The position numbers were made by a program, and so were the translations under genes. A DNA stretch of 21,059 nucleotides from Candidatus Borrarchaeota archaeon. Its GTDB lineage: Archaea; Asgardarchaeota; Sifarchaeia; Borrarchaeales; Borrarchaeaceae. The DNA lies in the NCBI GenBank assembly GCA_016840645.1, contig JAEORY010000015.1:1-21059 (forward strand). Reading direction: 5' to 3'. The notes beneath the pieces are model-generated. The model saw only the letters and a list, made by a program, of their open reading frames with translations, was not told the origin of the DNA and did not search any database. Below, in pieces: positions 1 to 5,365 of the stretch (positions are counted from its first letter, which is position 1; the number at the start of each line of letters is the position of its first letter).

Positions 1-11
1 CATTGTTTTAC

Positions 12-49
12 CCTTTCATCTCTATTGTTTTTTTGCGTTTTTAATCGGG
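12..49 (-). promoter_or_regulatory. Promoter/RBS module of the gene that begins at position 3
   Basis: On the minus strand: CCCGATTAAAAACGC, an A-run, CAATAG, then GAAAGGG and an ATG at 3-1. The gene itself lies outside the window. This copy belongs to the subtype with AAAACGCAAA in the middle, shared with the modules at 2946, 4350 and 2083. Confidence 0.75.
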
Positions 50-55
50 GTGAAA

Positions 56-229
56 CTATCCCAAATATTTCATTGCCATTTTTTCTAAATCGTCTGGTGT
101 ACAACGATTATCATCTTTTTTGTTTTTCCATGCTCTTGAGCAATTAGAACATGGAGATTTGCTTGGCCAACAATTAAAATTAAGACAACCGCCGCATCGA
201 TTCATCTTTGGTTCCATTGATTTTGGCAT
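56..229 (-). CDS. Small cysteine-rich protein, probable zinc binder (57 aa)
   Basis: Begins MPKSMEPKMNRCGGC and ends KYLG at a TAG. Six cysteines lie within the first 43 residues (C12, C15, C20, C27, C30, C43), two pairs being CxxC, which suggests one or two zinc knuckles. GAAAGGG stands 7 nt before the ATG at 229, directly behind a full promoter module, so it is a real gene despite its size. I do not recognise the family. The protein is basic in its middle (WKNKKDD), which would allow nucleic-acid binding; that is inference only. Confidence 0.72.
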   Translation of the reverse strand: MPKSMEPKMNRCGGCLNFNCWPSKSPCSNCSRAWKNKKDDNRCTPDDLEKMAMKYLG

Positions 230-237
230 TGTCTTAC

Positions 238-274
238 CCTTTCAAGAGTATTATGATTTGTTATCCTAATCGGG
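238..274 (-). promoter_or_regulatory. Promoter/RBS module for the 57-aa cysteine-rich gene
   Basis: CCCGATTAGGATAACAAATC, then CATAATAC and GAAAGGG. Its CCC GAT TAG is also the last two codons and stop of the upstream gene (266-469). Confidence 0.75.
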
Positions 275-469
275 AAACTTCTTAGGATGATTCATTTTAG
301 AATTAACATGAGCAAAAACAGACTGTATCAATTCATGTGCTTGTTTGATTTTAGAAATATCTTCGCTATCTAAAATATTTCCGCATAAAAGATAATCATG
401 AATATCTGGGATATATCTCTTTATATAGCCAAGATCAGCATCAGAATCTTCCATTTCTTTACGTAACAT
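266..469 (-). CDS. Hypothetical protein ending in the promoter-derived Pro-Asp tail (67 aa)
   Basis: The start is the ATG at 469 (MLRKEMEDSDADL), because GAAAGGGAAATA precedes it directly. An in-frame ATG further upstream would run through the tRNA-like gene and is rejected. The protein is acidic at the N terminus and predicted mainly helical (DISKIKQAHELIQSVF); no family is recognised. Its last residues, KKFPD, come from the CCCGAT box of the next promoter module. No separate promoter lies between it and the tRNA-like gene at 485-582, so the two probably share one transcript. Confidence 0.72.
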   Translation of the reverse strand: MLRKEMEDSDADLGYIKRYIPDIHDYLLCGNILDSEDISKIKQAHELIQSVFAHVNSKMNHPKKFPD

Positions 470-484
470 TATTTCCCTTTCAAA

Positions 485-582
485 AGGATTGATGGGAATC
501 GAACCCATAACGGTGATCAACCTTACCAAAAACCCACGGATACTGTCCGTAACCCTGTGCTGACCAGGACAGGTCCAATCCT
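485..582 (-). tRNA. tRNA-like gene, class II size, anticodon uncertain
   Basis: The ends pair as a perfect 7-bp acceptor stem (AGGATTG with CAATCCT). The T arm is textbook: ATGGG, loop TTCGATT, CCCAT. A D arm can be drawn (CCTG/CAGG with GG in the loop), and a long variable region is present, as in Leu, Ser or Tyr tRNAs. The anticodon arm is odd. TACGG/CCGTG closes a 7-nt loop ACAGTAT that would read AGT but has C instead of the near-universal T at position 33; ACGGA/TCCGT with a 5-nt loop is the alternative. No CCA is encoded. It may be a degenerate tRNA or a tRNA mimic. Confidence 0.6.
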
Positions 583-590
583 TGCCATTT

Positions 591-617
591 TTATTATGAT
601 TTAAATTTGTTATCGGG
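591..617 (-). promoter_or_regulatory. Promoter module for the tRNA-like gene (no RBS)
   Basis: CCCGATAACAAATTTAAATC followed by ATAATAAAAATGG. The GAAAGG part is missing, as expected for a promoter that serves an RNA. The tRNA 5' end is about 10 nt downstream of TAATA. Confidence 0.7.
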
Positions 618-620
618 AGA

Positions 621-1085
621 TTATTGTATAACGCATTTCAGTGGTATCCAAGCGATATCTCCATCTTCTTCTGGAGGATCAAGATAGGTGCCAGAATAGT
701 AAGCAAACCAAAGATCATAGATATACAACTCTCCATCCGTTGCCTTAGCTAGTACTCTAAGACTTGTTTTCTGACTCATTACTTGACCGCTGAAATCGAC
801 ATTGAGTACTTTGACTGCTTCTACGGGGACAGGAAAGTTATCTTCTTCTACGACAGCAGGGTCATAATCAATGAGCATATCTGAAACTTCTTTGAGATAC
901 TCAAAAGCATTATCGGTGTCGTAAAGCCTTTCCTCTTCTTTCTTTGATTCTTTTGCGAGGTCATCATAGAAATCTTCCATGACTTCTCCGCCGGATCGGC
1001 CTTTTCCTTCATTCTCTGCTTCGGAGACCCAGAACTCTGCTTGAGTCATTACTGGGACTCCAGATGGATGATTGTAGTCTGGCAT
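621..1085 (-). CDS. Acidic hypothetical protein (154 aa)
   Basis: Starts MPDYNHPSGVPVMTQAEFW; GAAAGGGTAAAACA precedes the ATG at 1085. The protein is strongly acidic, with a charged helical middle (DDLAKESKKEEERLYD) and a C-terminal half rich in beta-type residues (SLRVLAKATDGELYIYDLWF). No signal peptide or membrane segment and no cysteine cluster except a single C near the end (LKCVIQ). I recognise no family. It ends just before the module that drives the tRNA-like gene, so the two form neighbouring separate units. Confidence 0.75.
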   Translation of the reverse strand: MPDYNHPSGVPVMTQAEFWVSEAENEGKGRSGGEVMEDFYDDLAKESKKEEERLYDTDNAFEYLKEVSDMLIDYDPAVVEEDNFPVPVEAVKVLNVDFSGQVMSQKTSLRVLAKATDGELYIYDLWFAYYSGTYLDPPEEDGDIAWIPLKCVIQ

Positions 1086-1093
1086 TGTTTTAC

Positions 1094-1130
1094 CCTTTCG
1101 TTTCTATTATGAAACGATTTATTAATCGGG
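1094..1130 (-). promoter_or_regulatory. Promoter/RBS module for the 154-aa acidic gene
   Basis: CCCGATTAATAAATCG, then TTTCATAATAG, GAAAGGG and ATG. Its CCC GAT TAA encodes the final PD and stop of the upstream gene. Confidence 0.75.
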
Positions 1131-1478
1131 AGTTGGCGTAGCAGATACATATATTGAATGATGTTTATGATCTTCCATAGATTGGAACCTGTCTAATATC
1201 CAATCTCCTGCGAAACTATCAATCGACTCTTCCTCCATTCCTCTGACAGACCAAAAAAGAATTTCAAATTTACCTACTCTTATTTTGATCTTTCTTGATC
1301 CCTTATGCCTTTTCTCTGATACCTTTACGGTAATATGAGACGCTTCCTTGGTCTTTGGCCAGAGTTTGTTTATATGTTTTTCGCAAAGATCGAGAATACA
1401 ATGACCATTGCTGTCAAAGGCACAATAAAATTTATCTGCTACATTTTTATCCAAAGTAAGATCTACTGAATATAACAT
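1122..1478 (-). CDS. Hypothetical protein with Pro-Asp tail (118 aa)
   Basis: Starts MLYSVDLTLDKNVADKFYC behind GAAAGGAATTCGTT. The sequence looks like an alpha/beta globular domain with several strand-like segments (HITVKV, KIKIRVGKFEILFWSV) and a basic patch (KRHKGSRKIKIR). Three cysteines near the N terminus are not arranged as a clear metal site. The C terminus TPTPD is supplied by the next promoter module. No family recognised. Confidence 0.74.
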   Translation of the reverse strand: MLYSVDLTLDKNVADKFYCAFDSNGHCILDLCEKHINKLWPKTKEASHITVKVSEKRHKGSRKIKIRVGKFEILFWSVRGMEEESIDSFAGDWILDRFQSMEDHKHHSIYVSATPTPD

Positions 1479-1486
1479 AACGAATT

Positions 1487-1523
1487 CCTTTCAATCATAT
1501 TACAAAACGATTTGTTAATCGGG
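1487..1523 (-). promoter_or_regulatory. Promoter/RBS module for the 118-aa gene
   Basis: CCCGATTAACAAATCG, TTTTGTAATATG, then GAAAGGAATTC and the ATG at 1478. The -10-like box is GTAATA rather than CATAATA. Confidence 0.74.
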
Positions 1524-1526
1524 TTT

Positions 1527-1841
1527 TTATCTCCAATTATCCATATCTTGTACGATATCTCTTCCCTCTATAAGACCGCAACCAGTCAATTCCCTTATAG
1601 CTTTAATCATAGCTATTTTAACGCCTTTACCCCAAGCAGATTGATTTCCTGACTGAATAATAGGCTTCATCTGATCATATTCTTTTTCTGGGATAAGAAA
1701 CTTTTTACCATTAGCATAAACTGGGATACTAGTTTTTAAATGATTTTCTATGATGAAATCGACTGAAAGGTCAACAACTTCGGAAGAATGATTTGATGCT
1801 TTGATAACTTTTTTGATAAATTCTATTGTTTTGTTATCCAT
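1527..1841 (-). CDS. Ribosomal L7/L12 C-terminal-domain-like protein, copy A (104 aa)
   Basis: Residues 74-98 (VKIAMIKAIRELTGCGL and on to RDIVQ) match the helix-turn-helix signature of the bL12 C-terminal domain, usually KxAVIKAVRxxTGLGLKEAKDLVE. In ribosomes that surface contacts the translational GTPases EF-Tu, EF-G and IF2. What is missing is also clear: no N-terminal dimerisation domain for the L10 stalk and no Ala/Gly hinge. The first 70 residues are instead a small helical domain shared with copy B at 2617-2937 (compare DFIIENHLKTSIP here with EFLTDNDLTGVP there). L12-like proteins are known from other viruses, but acting as a stalk mimic or factor-binding decoy is inference. The start at 1841 is set by AAAGGGTAAGACA. 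It ends DNWR just before the next module. Confidence 0.7.
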   Translation of the reverse strand: MDNKTIEFIKKVIKASNHSSEVVDLSVDFIIENHLKTSIPVYANGKKFLIPEKEYDQMKPIIQSGNQSAWGKGVKIAMIKAIRELTGCGLIEGRDIVQDMDNWR

Positions 1842-1849
1842 TGTCTTAC

Positions 1850-1886
1850 CCTTTCAACCGTATTATAGAAAGGTTTGTTAAACGGG
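1850..1886 (-). promoter_or_regulatory. Promoter/RBS module for L12-like copy A
   Basis: Variant box CCCGTTTAACAAACC, then TATAATACG, GAAAGGG and ATG. The -10-like hexamer is a perfect TATAAT. Confidence 0.74.
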
Positions 1887-1888
1887 AA

Positions 1889-2074
1889 TTAAAGTTCAAA
1901 CGACTCATTCAAATAATTTTCAGCAGAACCAGAGATTTCAAGATTACCGATCTCTACCAGTTCTGTGCTACCAAAGGGAAAGAAATCCTCTGGCGGATCG
2001 ATTGATTCGTCACTGATGGCTATTACTTTAGTCTCTCCACGACATGTCATTCTATATACAGTATACTCTTCCAT
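1889..2074 (-). CDS. Acidic hypothetical protein (61 aa)
   Basis: Starts MEEYTVYRMTCRGETKV. The stop and start of the pair overlap as TAATG, so translation is probably coupled to the upstream gene (2074-2385); the AAAGGG used as ribosome-binding site lies inside that gene's last codons. The product is acidic (ISDESIDPPEDFFPFG) with a single cysteine. No family recognised. Confidence 0.68.
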   Translation of the reverse strand: MEEYTVYRMTCRGETKVIAISDESIDPPEDFFPFGSTELVEIGNLEISGSAENYLNESFEL

Positions 2075-2385
2075 TATTCTACCCTTTCTCTATTATTACT
2101 TTGCGTTTTTTCTTTAATCAGTTCCAACCATTCTGGTGCATAATCTATATCATCTTTGAAAAAAGAAACAACATTTCCATTTTCATCAAGAATGATATCA
2201 GTCCCATCTTCATGTCCATATTGTTGTCTTTGGTCAACACGTAAAGTAGGGTTAGATTGAACTGGGAAATCTCCCAAAAAAGTTTTAACGGCTTCAAGGC
2301 TAGGAGCCTTAAACCAAAAAACTAAATGATCTGTATTATCACTGCTTCCGTCAAATCCAACTAAAATTACTTCATAATTATTCAT
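2074..2385 (-). CDS. Hypothetical protein whose C-terminal tail overwrites a promoter module (103 aa)
   Basis: Starts MNNYEVILVGFDGSSDNTDH behind GAAAGGTAGATAAA. It looks like a compact alpha/beta domain (EVILVGFDG, LVFWFKAPSLEAVKTFL). The last 17 residues (LELIKEKTQSNNRERVE) are encoded by what is recognisably a decayed copy of the intergenic module: CTGATTAAAGAAAAAACGC followed by TAATAATAG and GAAAGGG. The reading frame has therefore either extended through the module or the module arose inside the gene. Function unknown. Confidence 0.72.
   Translation of the reverse strand: MNNYEVILVGFDGSSDNTDHLVFWFKAPSLEAVKTFLGDFPVQSNPTLRVDQRQQYGHEDGTDIILDENGNVVSFFKDDIDYAPEWLELIKEKTQSNNRERVE
2083..2121 (-). 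promoter_or_regulatory. Decayed promoter/RBS module inside a coding sequence
   Basis: The CCCGATTAA box has become CTGATTAAA, but AAAAAACGCAAA, TAATAATAG and GAAAGGG remain in the usual order before the ATG at 2074. It still supplies the ribosome-binding site of the 61-aa gene; whether it still fires as a promoter is unclear. Confidence 0.5.
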
Positions 2386-2393
2386 TTTATCTA

Positions 2394-2430
2394 CCTTTCA
2401 TCTCTATTGCGAAATGATTTGTTAAACGGG
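2394..2430 (-). promoter_or_regulatory. Promoter/RBS module for the 103-aa gene
   Basis: CCCGTTTAACAAATC, ATTTCGCAATAG, then GAAAGG and the ATG at 2385. It begins 3 nt after the 3' end of tRNA-Leu. Confidence 0.74.
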
Positions 2431-2433
2431 AAC

Positions 2434-2516
2434 TACCCAGGGTGGGATTCGAACCCACACGCTCATTTGAGCATCACATTTTAAGTGTGACATGTCTGCC
2501 CTTCCATCACCTGGGT
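2434..2516 (-). tRNA. tRNA-Leu(TAA)
   Basis: A full class II cloverleaf: acceptor ACCCAGG/CCTGGGT; anticodon stem TCACA/TGTGA closing the loop CTTAAAA, which has T33 and anticodon TAA; variable-arm stem GCTC/GAGC; T arm GTGGG, TTCGAAT, CCCAC. The discriminator is A, as expected for leucine. CCA is not encoded, so the host enzyme must add it. It reads UUA codons, which are common in AT-rich genes. No promoter module lies directly upstream, so it is probably processed from the transcript of the L12-like gene at 2617. Confidence 0.93.
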
Positions 2517-2616
2517 AAAAGGCTTTGTGGGCTGCAATCGCTTTAATGGCGTTGCATTGCGTGGTTGGACCTCCGCATTTGGTTAATTCCTACCCACATG
2601 CCAGGCGAAGAGCGAC
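2517..2616 (-). other. Short non-coding spacer with hairpin potential
   Basis: About 100 bp between the L12-like stop and tRNA-Leu. On the minus strand GCAAT...ATTGC encloses CGC CATTAAA GCG, and GTGGG...CCCAC brackets the whole stretch, so the spacer may fold. I see no open frame, no promoter module and no complete tRNA in it. Confidence 0.35.
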
Positions 2617-2937
2617 TCAAGTTTGCGATGGAATAAGCCAATTTTGGCTATTCTCTACAGCAAATTTGCTCTCTTTAAGTCCTGCTCCAGTTATTGCTCT
2701 TAACTGTTTGATTGCAGCGATCTTTTTGCCTTGAGCAAGATAACAAGCTATTTGACAATAATCGTTTGAGTGGATAGATGCTTCTCTTTCTCCCAAAATG
2801 ATAGTAACATTATACTTCGGTTTGGGAACTCCAGTCAAATCGTTATCTGTTAAGAACTCGACAACCAACGATCTGGCTGATGCTAAATCGTAAGCATTTA
2901 CTACGCTCTTGAATAATCTTGTTAGCTTTTCTTTCAT
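2617..2937 (-). CDS. Ribosomal L7/L12 C-terminal-domain-like protein, copy B (106 aa)
   Basis: Residues 71-95 (KKIAAIKQLRAITGAGLKES then KFAVE) are very close to the bL12 C-terminal signature, closer than copy A. The conserved lysines and the TGxGLKE turn that meet EF-Tu and EF-G in bL12 are kept. As in copy A there is no stalk-dimerisation domain; the first 65 residues are an unrelated helical region (LTRLFKSVVNAYDLASARSL). The start at 2937 follows GAAAGGATAAAACA. Upstream it has a full module; downstream its transcript appears to run into tRNA-Leu, so both products would act in translation. A role in redirecting host ribosomes is inference; copying of a host rplL fragment followed by divergence is a simple alternative origin. 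Confidence 0.76.
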   Translation of the reverse strand: MKEKLTRLFKSVVNAYDLASARSLVVEFLTDNDLTGVPKPKYNVTIILGEREASIHSNDYCQIACYLAQGKKIAAIKQLRAITGAGLKESKFAVENSQNWLIPSQT

Positions 2938-2945
2938 TGTTTTAT

Positions 2946-2982
2946 CCTTTCAAGAGTATTATCTTTGCGTTTTTTAATCGGG
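2946..2982 (-). promoter_or_regulatory. Promoter/RBS module for L12-like copy B
   Basis: CCCGATTAAAAAACGC, AAAGATAATAC, GAAAGG. Same AAAACGCAAA subtype as the modules at 12 and 4350. Confidence 0.75.
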
Positions 2983-2984
2983 AA

Positions 2985-3146
2985 TTATCCAGGAGTATGA
3001 TTTGTATCCCAAATAAAACCAGCATGTTCCGACGCACAGCGACTGGAACAAAACCTATCACCAACATTTCGTGGGACAAATTCTTTACAACACCATTCGC
3101 AACTTTTCCAAACTTCCTCTTGAGGCAATTCCTTTTCTATGTCCAT
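2985..3146 (-). CDS. Small zinc-finger protein (53 aa)
   Basis: Reads MDIEKELPQEEVWKSCEWCC, then KEFVPRNVGDRF, CSSRC and a short tail ending TPG. C16, C19 and C20 with C33 and C37 fit a treble-clef-like zinc finger of the C-x2-C ... F-C-S-x2-C type that is common in small DNA- or RNA-associated proteins. The ribosome-binding site is a slightly changed GAAGG in an otherwise normal module. The stop lies 3 nt before the next module. Too short for most gene callers, but module, start and motif agree. Confidence 0.75.
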   Translation of the reverse strand: MDIEKELPQEEVWKSCEWCCKEFVPRNVGDRFCSSRCASEHAGFIWDTNHTPG

Positions 3147-3153
3147 TATTCAA

Positions 3154-3189
3154 CCTTCATCTCTATTACGAAATGATTAGTTAAACGGG
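3154..3189 (-). promoter_or_regulatory. Promoter/RBS module for the 53-aa zinc finger
   Basis: CCCGTTTAACTAATC, ATTTCGTAATAG, then GATGAAGG in place of GATGAAAGG. Confidence 0.72.
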
Positions 3190-3423
3190 TTATTTGGGGA
3201 TATCCAACTGGATATCATACTCTTCTGTTTCTTCTGATCTACCACTTGGCCAGACTTCACATGGTCTTTCGCCAAACTGTTCTAATGCTATTTCAATAGC
3301 TTCTGTTGCCTTTACAGCTTCTTCAAAGCGATATGGACCAAGAGCATATGCATCTAAAGGATATTTAACGTACCATGCCTTAGCAACTCTATATTCAGTT
3401 TCTGTAATAGTAAAGAGTTTCAT
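3190..3423 (-). CDS. Hypothetical protein from a probable leaderless mRNA (77 aa)
   Basis: Starts MKLFTITETEYRVAKAWYVK. No ribosome-binding site precedes the ATG; instead the promoter-like TAATATAAT lies only a few bases upstream, so the transcript probably begins at or next to the start codon. It is the first gene after a terminator. The product is a small acidic alpha/beta protein (ALGPYRFEEAVKATEAIEIA) with no recognised family. Confidence 0.66.
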   Translation of the reverse strand: MKLFTITETEYRVAKAWYVKYPLDAYALGPYRFEEAVKATEAIEIALEQFGERPCEVWPSGRSEETEEYDIQLDIPK

Positions 3424-3428
3424 ATCAA

Positions 3429-3456
3429 TTATATTACGGTTTAATTTTTTTGCGGG
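3429..3456 (-). promoter_or_regulatory. Promoter module without RBS (leaderless 77-aa gene)
   Basis: Variant CCCGCAAAAAAATT, AAACCGTAATATAATTGAT, then the ATG. There is no AAAGG between box and start. Confidence 0.62.
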
Positions 3457-3495
3457 AAAATAAAAGAGAGTACTGGACCTTTATACAGTACTCTC
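3457..3495 (-). terminator. Rho-independent terminator after the 104-aa gene at 3525
   Basis: On the minus strand GAGAGTACTG and CAGTACTCTC form a perfect 10-bp stem around a 10-nt loop, followed by TTTTATTTT. It separates the transcript of 3525-3839 from the next module. Confidence 0.88.
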
Positions 3496-3524
3496 AGAAC
3501 AAGAAGGCATTTTGCTACATCTTG

Positions 3525-3839
3525 TTACTTCGTTTCAGCATCGACTTTCGGCTTGTTGGCCTTGCGCTGGCGTTTGGCGGTGAAAGTCAGTTCGCCGGAC
3601 TTTTCGTCGAAAGCGACTTTCCAACCAGCATCAGTGGCGTTGTCTACGACATGGTTCCGGACCTTGATGTCCAGCCCACCGATTTCCTTGGAGATATCAG
3701 CGGTCTTGAATGAAAAGGCTTTCGTGGAAGGATCTTCGTTATGACCCTTGGTGATTGCTGCTTCGATGTACTTCTCCATGTCGGCAGCTTGCTTCGTCTG
3801 TGCTTCGGTCAACTGGAAAACGTCCTGGGGAGTAAACAT
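3525..3839 (-). CDS. Terminator-bounded hypothetical protein (104 aa), possibly highly expressed
   Basis: Starts MFTPQDVFQLTEAQTKQAAD and ends NKPKVDAETK. Two helices at the N terminus are followed by a strand-rich part (GWKVAFDEKSGELTFTAKR) and a basic tail (KRQRKANKPK). The gene is visibly richer in G+C than its neighbours and uses few of their AT-ending codons. It has its own terminator and an extended leader, which together suggest a strongly or separately expressed product such as a virion or DNA-associated protein; this is inference. No family recognised. RBS: AGAAAGGACAAAG. Confidence 0.78.
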   Translation of the reverse strand: MFTPQDVFQLTEAQTKQAADMEKYIEAAITKGHNEDPSTKAFSFKTADISKEIGGLDIKVRNHVVDNATDAGWKVAFDEKSGELTFTAKRQRKANKPKVDAETK

Positions 3840-3847
3840 TGCTTTGT

Positions 3848-3912
3848 CCTTTCTGTTAGAGTAATAATGTTTTATCCGTTCATCTTTATTATGCTTTAGT
3901 TTTAGAATCGGG
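3848..3912 (-). promoter_or_regulatory. Promoter module with a decayed RBS/start and an extended leader
   Basis: CCCGATTCTAAAAC, AAAGCATAATAAAG, then GAACGGATAAAACATT, which is exactly where GAAAGG...ATG normally sits but with both elements mutated. A further ~20 nt lead to the functional AGAAAGG and the ATG at 3839. The 5' untranslated region is therefore about three times longer than at the other genes. Confidence 0.68.
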
Positions 3913-3915
3913 TGT

Positions 3916-4341
3916 TTACTTAAAACCCTTAATAATGTCTTTCAGATAGTCCAACATGAATGCTCTAGGAGCAATCCAAACATACATAGCATCATATATA
4001 TCTTTTACAGCAAATAATATTGTTAAAACGACTACACCCCAACTGCTCACACGGAGTATATCCAAAGCATTTATCTCCCCTCTTTCCGACGGAGTAAGCT
4101 CTTCTGTTGATTTTTGATATATTTTGTCTACTTTATTTTTGAGTTTATGAGCAATTACTACAAAACAGAAGCCCACAACACAAGCAATTATAGCTGTAAA
4201 TATATTGCTCCAGAAGTTCCAAGCAAGTATTTCTTGAATCAATTCGGGAACCTGTTCGGATACCAAATCTTTAGCCCCTTTGACCCATGAAATTACCTCT
4301 TTAACTGTCTCAATTCCAAGTTCATTCCAATTTACATCCAT
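3916..4341 (-). CDS. Small membrane protein, two transmembrane helices (141 aa)
   Basis: Starts MDVNWNELGIETVKEVISWV. An N-terminal amphipathic stretch is followed by a transmembrane helix at about residues 46-66 (IFTAIIACVVGFCFVVIAHK), a charged loop (KNKVDKIYQKSTEELTPSERGE), and a second helix at about 95-115 (SWGVVVLTILFAVKDIYDAM). No signal peptidase site. Acts in the membrane; function unknown. RBS GAAAGGATAAAACA. The gene just downstream (4393) starts from its own module on the other side and is not linked. Confidence 0.76.
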   Translation of the reverse strand: MDVNWNELGIETVKEVISWVKGAKDLVSEQVPELIQEILAWNFWSNIFTAIIACVVGFCFVVIAHKLKNKVDKIYQKSTEELTPSERGEINALDILRVSSWGVVVLTILFAVKDIYDAMYVWIAPRAFMLDYLKDIIKGFK

Positions 4342-4349
4342 TGTTTTAT

Positions 4350-4386
4350 CCTTTCAAACTTATTATGTTTGCGTTTTTTATTCGGG
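4350..4386 (-). promoter_or_regulatory. Promoter/RBS module for the 141-aa membrane protein
   Basis: CCCGAATAAAAAACGC, AAACATAATAAG, GAAAGG. AAAACGCAAA subtype, with CCCGAA in place of CCCGAT. Confidence 0.74.
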
Positions 4387-4392
4387 TTTTGA

Positions 4393-4578
4393 TTAATACG
4401 CATAAAGGATACTGACAAAGACTATTAACGCAATAGTTTTTGCAAGAATAATCAGTAATGCTGCCAAATGACGACCTTCCGCACAACCATTTTCATTAAT
4501 GGTTACACCAAGAAGAATCATTTCAAATGCCCAATTTAGTATGATGAGTACCAACGATATTACAAATATAGCTAACAT
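4393..4578 (-). CDS. Small membrane protein (61 aa)
   Basis: Starts MLAIFVISLVLIILNWAFEM, a transmembrane helix, followed by a short polar loop (TINENGCAEGRH) and a second helix (LAALLIILAKTIALIVFVSI). Hairpin-type inner-membrane protein with no recognised family. RBS GAAAGGACAAAAT before the ATG at 4578. Small two-helix proteins of this kind in phages can be holins or envelope modulators, but nothing here shows that, and no endolysin is adjacent. Confidence 0.68.
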   Translation of the reverse strand: MLAIFVISLVLIILNWAFEMILLGVTINENGCAEGRHLAALLIILAKTIALIVFVSILYAY

Positions 4579-4586
4579 GATTTTGT

Positions 4587-4623
4587 CCTTTCAACTCTAT
4601 TACAAGCCTAAATGAAGATCGGG
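4587..4623 (-). promoter_or_regulatory. Promoter/RBS module for the 61-aa membrane protein
   Basis: CCCGATCTTCATTTAGG, CTTGTAATAG, then GAAAGG. The middle is the most divergent of the intact copies. Confidence 0.68.
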
Positions 4624-4625
4624 TG

Positions 4626-4937
4626 TTAAATCCTATGCCTTCTTGCAACCGCAGGTTCTCCGCATTTAGGACATGTTTCATTTGCCTTTGGATTATCCCC
4701 ATCAATAAACTGTTGCCAACAACAGTGCTGTTCTTTAGCTTTCTCGATATGTTTACATGTCCCTCTAAACTTGTATCCTTTGCAAGTGCAAGAATAATCG
4801 TATCTTACTCGATGCTTGTTTTTGTGGCTAAAACTATCAAAAGTAACGGTATAAGTTCCAGTTGAACCTTTGATCTCTATCTGCCAATCTTCGCAAGAAG
4901 AGCATTGCCAATAAATTGCAATTGTATTTGCTGTCAT
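4626..4937 (-). CDS. SWIM-type zinc-finger protein (103 aa)
   Basis: Begins MTANTIAIYWQCSSC. The central CTCKGYKFRGTCKHI (residues 50-64) is the SWIM signature CxC-x8-CxH. In other proteins SWIM fingers bind DNA or proteins, for example in transposases, SWI2/SNF2 enzymes and recombination mediators. Two more metal pairs flank it: C12-x2-C15 and a C-terminal zinc ribbon half CPKCGEP (C89, C92). So nearly the whole protein is small zinc modules. The start at 4937 follows the upstream stop as TAAAATG, with no strong ribosome-binding site, which suggests coupled translation with 4939-5322. A longer in-frame start at 5030 would overlap the neighbour by about 90 nt and is unlikely. Confidence 0.76.
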   Translation of the reverse strand: MTANTIAIYWQCSSCEDWQIEIKGSTGTYTVTFDSFSHKNKHRVRYDYSCTCKGYKFRGTCKHIEKAKEQHCCWQQFIDGDNPKANETCPKCGEPAVARRHRI

Positions 4938-4938
4938 T

Positions 4939-5322
4939 TTATGAACCCATTGCGAATTCAAAAATAGTGATACCGTCTTTTGTTTTCTCTGTACGTTGAA
5001 TCCCCTCAAGAAAGTTATGATGATAGTCACCTGTTGTCTTTATCATAGCGTTAGCAAGAACGGAGATTTGTACCCATGTCGGATTTTCTACGACTTCCGA
5101 TTCGTACCTTTCTCCATCTCCCCAAAACGAATCTTTCTCTGCGACTAAAATACCTTTTCCCTCAAATGCAACATCATCGATATTATCAATAGGGAGATCA
5201 TTTTTGGTAGGATAAACGCTATAGTAGACAAACTGTTCTTCATCGCGTAAAGCGTGTTTGACCTTATTATGCATAGCTTCTATACGTTTACTATATTCGT
5301 CTTGCCAATTTTTGTCGCTCAT
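4939..5322 (-). CDS. Hypothetical protein, first gene of a coupled pair (127 aa)
   Basis: Starts MSDKNWQDEYSKRIEAMHNK behind GAAAGGGTATAACA. The N terminus is a charged helix; the middle is acidic (PIDNIDDVAFEGKG) and a strand-rich C terminus ends FEFAMGS. No cysteine and no membrane segment. Its TAA is one base away from the ATG of the SWIM protein, so the two are probably made together. Family not recognised. Confidence 0.74.
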   Translation of the reverse strand: MSDKNWQDEYSKRIEAMHNKVKHALRDEEQFVYYSVYPTKNDLPIDNIDDVAFEGKGILVAEKDSFWGDGERYESEVVENPTWVQISVLANAMIKTTGDYHHNFLEGIQRTEKTKDGITIFEFAMGS

Positions 5323-5330
5323 TGTTATAC

Positions 5331-5364
5331 CCTTTCAGTACTATGAAAGGCTTTGTTAATCGGG
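5331..5364 (-). promoter_or_regulatory. Promoter/RBS module for the 4939-5322/SWIM pair
   Basis: CCCGATTAACAAAGCC, TTTCATAGTACT, then GAAAGGG. TAATA has become TAGTA, the only such change seen. Confidence 0.68.
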
Positions 5365-5365
5365 A

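Noticed and set aside
4393..4578. Holin
   Set aside because: Two short hydrophobic helices fit the size, but there is no neighbouring endolysin or spanin and no family match that I can recognise.
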